Shown in pieces: positions 5,806 through 6,836 of a stretch of DNA of 6,836 nucleotides. The position numbers and the translations under genes are program-made. This stretch comes from Clostridia bacterium (GTDB taxonomy: Bacteria > Bacillota_A > Clostridia > Christensenellales > UBA1242): positions 1-6,836 of the forward strand of contig JAQVQJ010000067.1 in assembly GCA_028701635.1 (NCBI GenBank). Direction: 5' to 3'. Below the pieces are notes generated by a model. That model ran no database searches. It saw nothing but the letters and a program-made list of their open reading frames with translations, and was not told the DNA's origin. The stretch's first letter is position 1; every line of letters starts with the position of its first letter.

Positions 5806-5811
5806 TATAAA
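5803..5811 (+). promoter_or_regulatory. TATA-like box for the CARF-wHTH gene
   Basis: TATTATAAA is centred 27 bases before the ATG at 5834, the archaeal spacing that gives a leaderless mRNA. No SD precedes that ATG, which supports leaderless translation and an archaeal host. Confidence 0.5.
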
Positions 5812-5833
5812 GGATAACCCCCTTAGTTAATTC

Positions 5834-6451
5834 ATGCAAAACATCTTAATTGCAACAATATTCTATGACGATTCAATAAGATTAGGAATCAAAGAATATC
5901 AAATCAACAAAGCTATTCTATTACAAGATGAGAATGCAGGACAAAATCAAAAAGACAAAATAAAACAACTATTAGATTATAATAAAAACTTTGTAGAATT
6001 TCAAATAAAGGAGATTCCAAAATATGAAATAGAAGGCGTAGTAAAAAAATGCATAGAAATAATTGATTCTATTCCAAAAGAAGACAATATAATTATAGAC
6101 ATAACTCAAGGAAAAAGAACTCAAACCATAGGGTTACTGTTTGCAGCATTTAAAAGGTTTGACAGAGTAAAAAAAATATATTACGGGCAAGAAATAAAAG
6201 AATCAACATGGTCAGTTTTAGAGTTACCAAAATTCAGGTTTGATCTAACTGAAAAACAAAAAATAATACTTAAAGGATTAAACAATAAAAAAACAATAAA
6301 TGAGATTATTTCTGAAGAAGATATTTCAAGAGCAACAGTATACAACAATCTAATCGAATTAGAAAACCAAGCATTAATTCAGAGAAATCAAATTGGGAAA
6401 GAAGTTAAATATGAACTAACTGAAGCTGGAAAAATAATGTTAATAAAATAA
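5834..6451 (+). CDS. CARF-domain winged-HTH regulator, Csa3-like
   Basis: This 205-residue protein has a Rossmann-type CARF domain (about 1-130) followed by a winged helix-turn-helix (about 138-205). CARF evidence is the first strand LIATIFYDDSIRLGI and the signature IIIDITQGKRTQTIGLLFAA (D89, T91, G93, K94), equivalent to the 'D.TgG.k' ligand loop that binds cyclic oligonucleotides. The DNA-binding part reads LTEKQKIILKGL, then INEIISEEDISRATVYNNLI, and ends in a wing with KYELTEAGK. The order and size fit Csa3, an archaeal regulator of CRISPR loci, but no cas gene or repeat array is visible here. Transcription is divergent from the TGT-like/TIR/membrane operon across 82 bases with palindromic operator-like sites, so it most likely controls that operon and itself. 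What it binds, whether cyclic oligoadenylate or a TIR product, is unknown. Confidence 0.8.
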   Translation: MQNILIATIFYDDSIRLGIKEYQINKAILLQDENAGQNQKDKIKQLLDYNKNFVEFQIKEIPKYEIEGVVKKCIEIIDSIPKEDNIIIDITQGKRTQTIGLLFAAFKRFDRVKKIYYGQEIKESTWSVLELPKFRFDLTEKQKIILKGLNNKKTINEIISEEDISRATVYNNLIELENQALIQRNQIGKEVKYELTEAGKIMLIK

Positions 6452-6573
6452 ATAGTTAAACTCTTTAATTCCCTGCAAACTCCAAACTCGCCCCGAACCC
6501 CACATAGTCAAATCAAGCTTTGGTGAACCTTGTTTACAAATTTATTTGGTAACAATTGCTTTGTTTGTAGTGC

Positions 6574-6606
6574 CTAACTTTATAGAAAGTGTTTTATAGA
6601 AGTTAG
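6574..6606. repeat. Inverted repeat in the spacer before tRNA-Ser
   Basis: CTAACTT (6574-6580) and AAGTTAG (6600-6606) form 7-bp arms around two direct copies of TTTATAGAA. The 212-base spacer 6452-6663 has no ORF that I would call. It may hold the end signal of the CARF gene; nothing in it is clearly functional. Confidence 0.3.
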
Positions 6607-6663
6607 TGTTTAGTTGTAGTTAGGTATACTGGATTTTTTATCCGAGTTAGTCTTTAGGATAAA

Positions 6664-6747
6664 CGCGGAAAGCCGGAGTCGAACCGACGCTTCCTTTCGG
6701 AAACCTGCTCTCAAGGCAGGCGCATTTGACCTCTCTGCCATTTCCGC
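6664..6747 (-). tRNA. tRNA-Ser (anticodon UGA)
   Basis: On the - strand the 7-bp acceptor stem GCGGAAA/TTTCCGC (6747-6741 with 6671-6665) closes a class II tRNA. The anticodon arm is CCTGC-CTTGAGA-GCAGG, giving anticodon TGA, which reads UCA serine codons. A long variable arm (TTTCC-GAAA-GGAA) and T arm GTCGG-TTCGACT-CCGGC follow. The discriminator at 6664 is G, as expected for serine. CCA is not encoded. G37 next to the anticodon is the archaeal pattern; bacterial tRNA-Ser(UGA) normally has A37. It lies beyond the defence genes and could be an integration point, but no repeat of its 3' end is seen in the window. Confidence 0.93.
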
Positions 6748-6750
6748 ATT

Positions 6751-6783
6751 TAACCAATTCTTTGACTACCTTTGGTTAGTCAA
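6751..6783. repeat. Two overlapping, mutually exclusive inverted repeats just upstream of tRNA-Ser
   Basis: TAACCAA (6751-6757) pairs with TTGGTTA (6772-6778), and TTGACTA (6762-6768) pairs with TAGTCAA (6777-6783). The right arms share two bases, so only one full hairpin can form at a time. They lie between the tRNA 5' end and its TATA-like box and would be in or next to the pre-tRNA leader. Confidence 0.4.
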
Positions 6784-6792
6784 TAATATAAA
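6781..6792 (-). promoter_or_regulatory. TATA-like box for tRNA-Ser
   Basis: On the - strand TTTATATTATTG is centred about 40 bases before the mature tRNA 5' end, allowing a 5' leader of about 14 bases that RNase P would remove. No other AT-box fits as well. Confidence 0.4.
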
Positions 6793-6836
6793 TTGTGGAA
6801 AGTTAGTTTTTAAAGGTTGCTTTCTTGAAGAAAAAA

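Noticed and set aside
5834..6663. CRISPR array next to the CARF gene
   Set aside because: No regularly spaced repeats are present; the direct copies of TTTATAGAA near 6580-6600 are too short and too close.
6664..6747. Attachment site: duplicated tRNA 3' end marking an integrated element
   Set aside because: No second copy of the tRNA 3' sequence is visible in the window and no integrase is encoded here.

Overview
The window is AT-rich DNA, most likely from an archaeon, plausibly a small-genome DPANN-type lineage. Four things suggest this. The tRNA-Ser(UGA) has G at position 37, a G discriminator and no encoded CCA. Several genes have TATA-like boxes about 26-32 bases from their start codons. 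The Shine-Dalgarno (SD) sequences match the archaeal 16S tail. A Csa3-like CARF-HTH regulator is present. A bacterial host is not excluded: the 104-residue gene ends in a hairpin plus T-run that looks like a bacterial intrinsic terminator.

Layout. (1) Bases 1-263 are the 3' end of a housekeeping-type HD-domain exoribonuclease (YhaM-like). (2) Bases 286-2998 hold two tightly coupled + strand genes: a GHKL ATPase with a C-terminal HExxH metalloprotease-like motif, and a protein with a C-terminal Shedu-like (DUF4263) nuclease domain whose usual ExK is ExE. (3) Bases 3063-3457 hold a - strand pair: an untracked 27-codon leader ORF overlapping by 4 bases a 104-residue protein with the QAIEDG signature of DUF6573-like mobile-element proteins. 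The leader can form a stem that hides the second gene's SD. (4) Bases 3464-3778 have no recognised gene but are densely structured: a nested four-helix element (3512-3662) that looks like a non-coding RNA or elaborate leader, an SD with no gene (3693-3700), and a long AT-only inverted repeat (3701-3778). (5) Bases 3779-5751 are a - strand operon, read from 5751 downward: a TGT/DpdA-like TIM-barrel protein, a ThsB-like TIR protein, and a small membrane protein of the RipA/8xMP type. (6) Divergent from it is a CARF-wHTH regulator (5834-6451). The 82-base gap holds two back-to-back TATA-like boxes and repeated ATACT-N-AGTAT operator-like sites. (7) A tRNA-Ser gene on the - strand closes the window (6664-6747).

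The window reads as a defence island between a housekeeping gene and a tRNA. Its two most interesting modules are the GHKL/HExxH plus Shedu-like nuclease pair, and the TGT-like/TIR/membrane-protein operon facing a CARF-HTH regulator. In the second module, a nucleotide signal made by TIR could act on a membrane effector and be sensed by the CARF regulator. That is inference; no CRISPR array, cas gene or ThsA-type effector is visible here.
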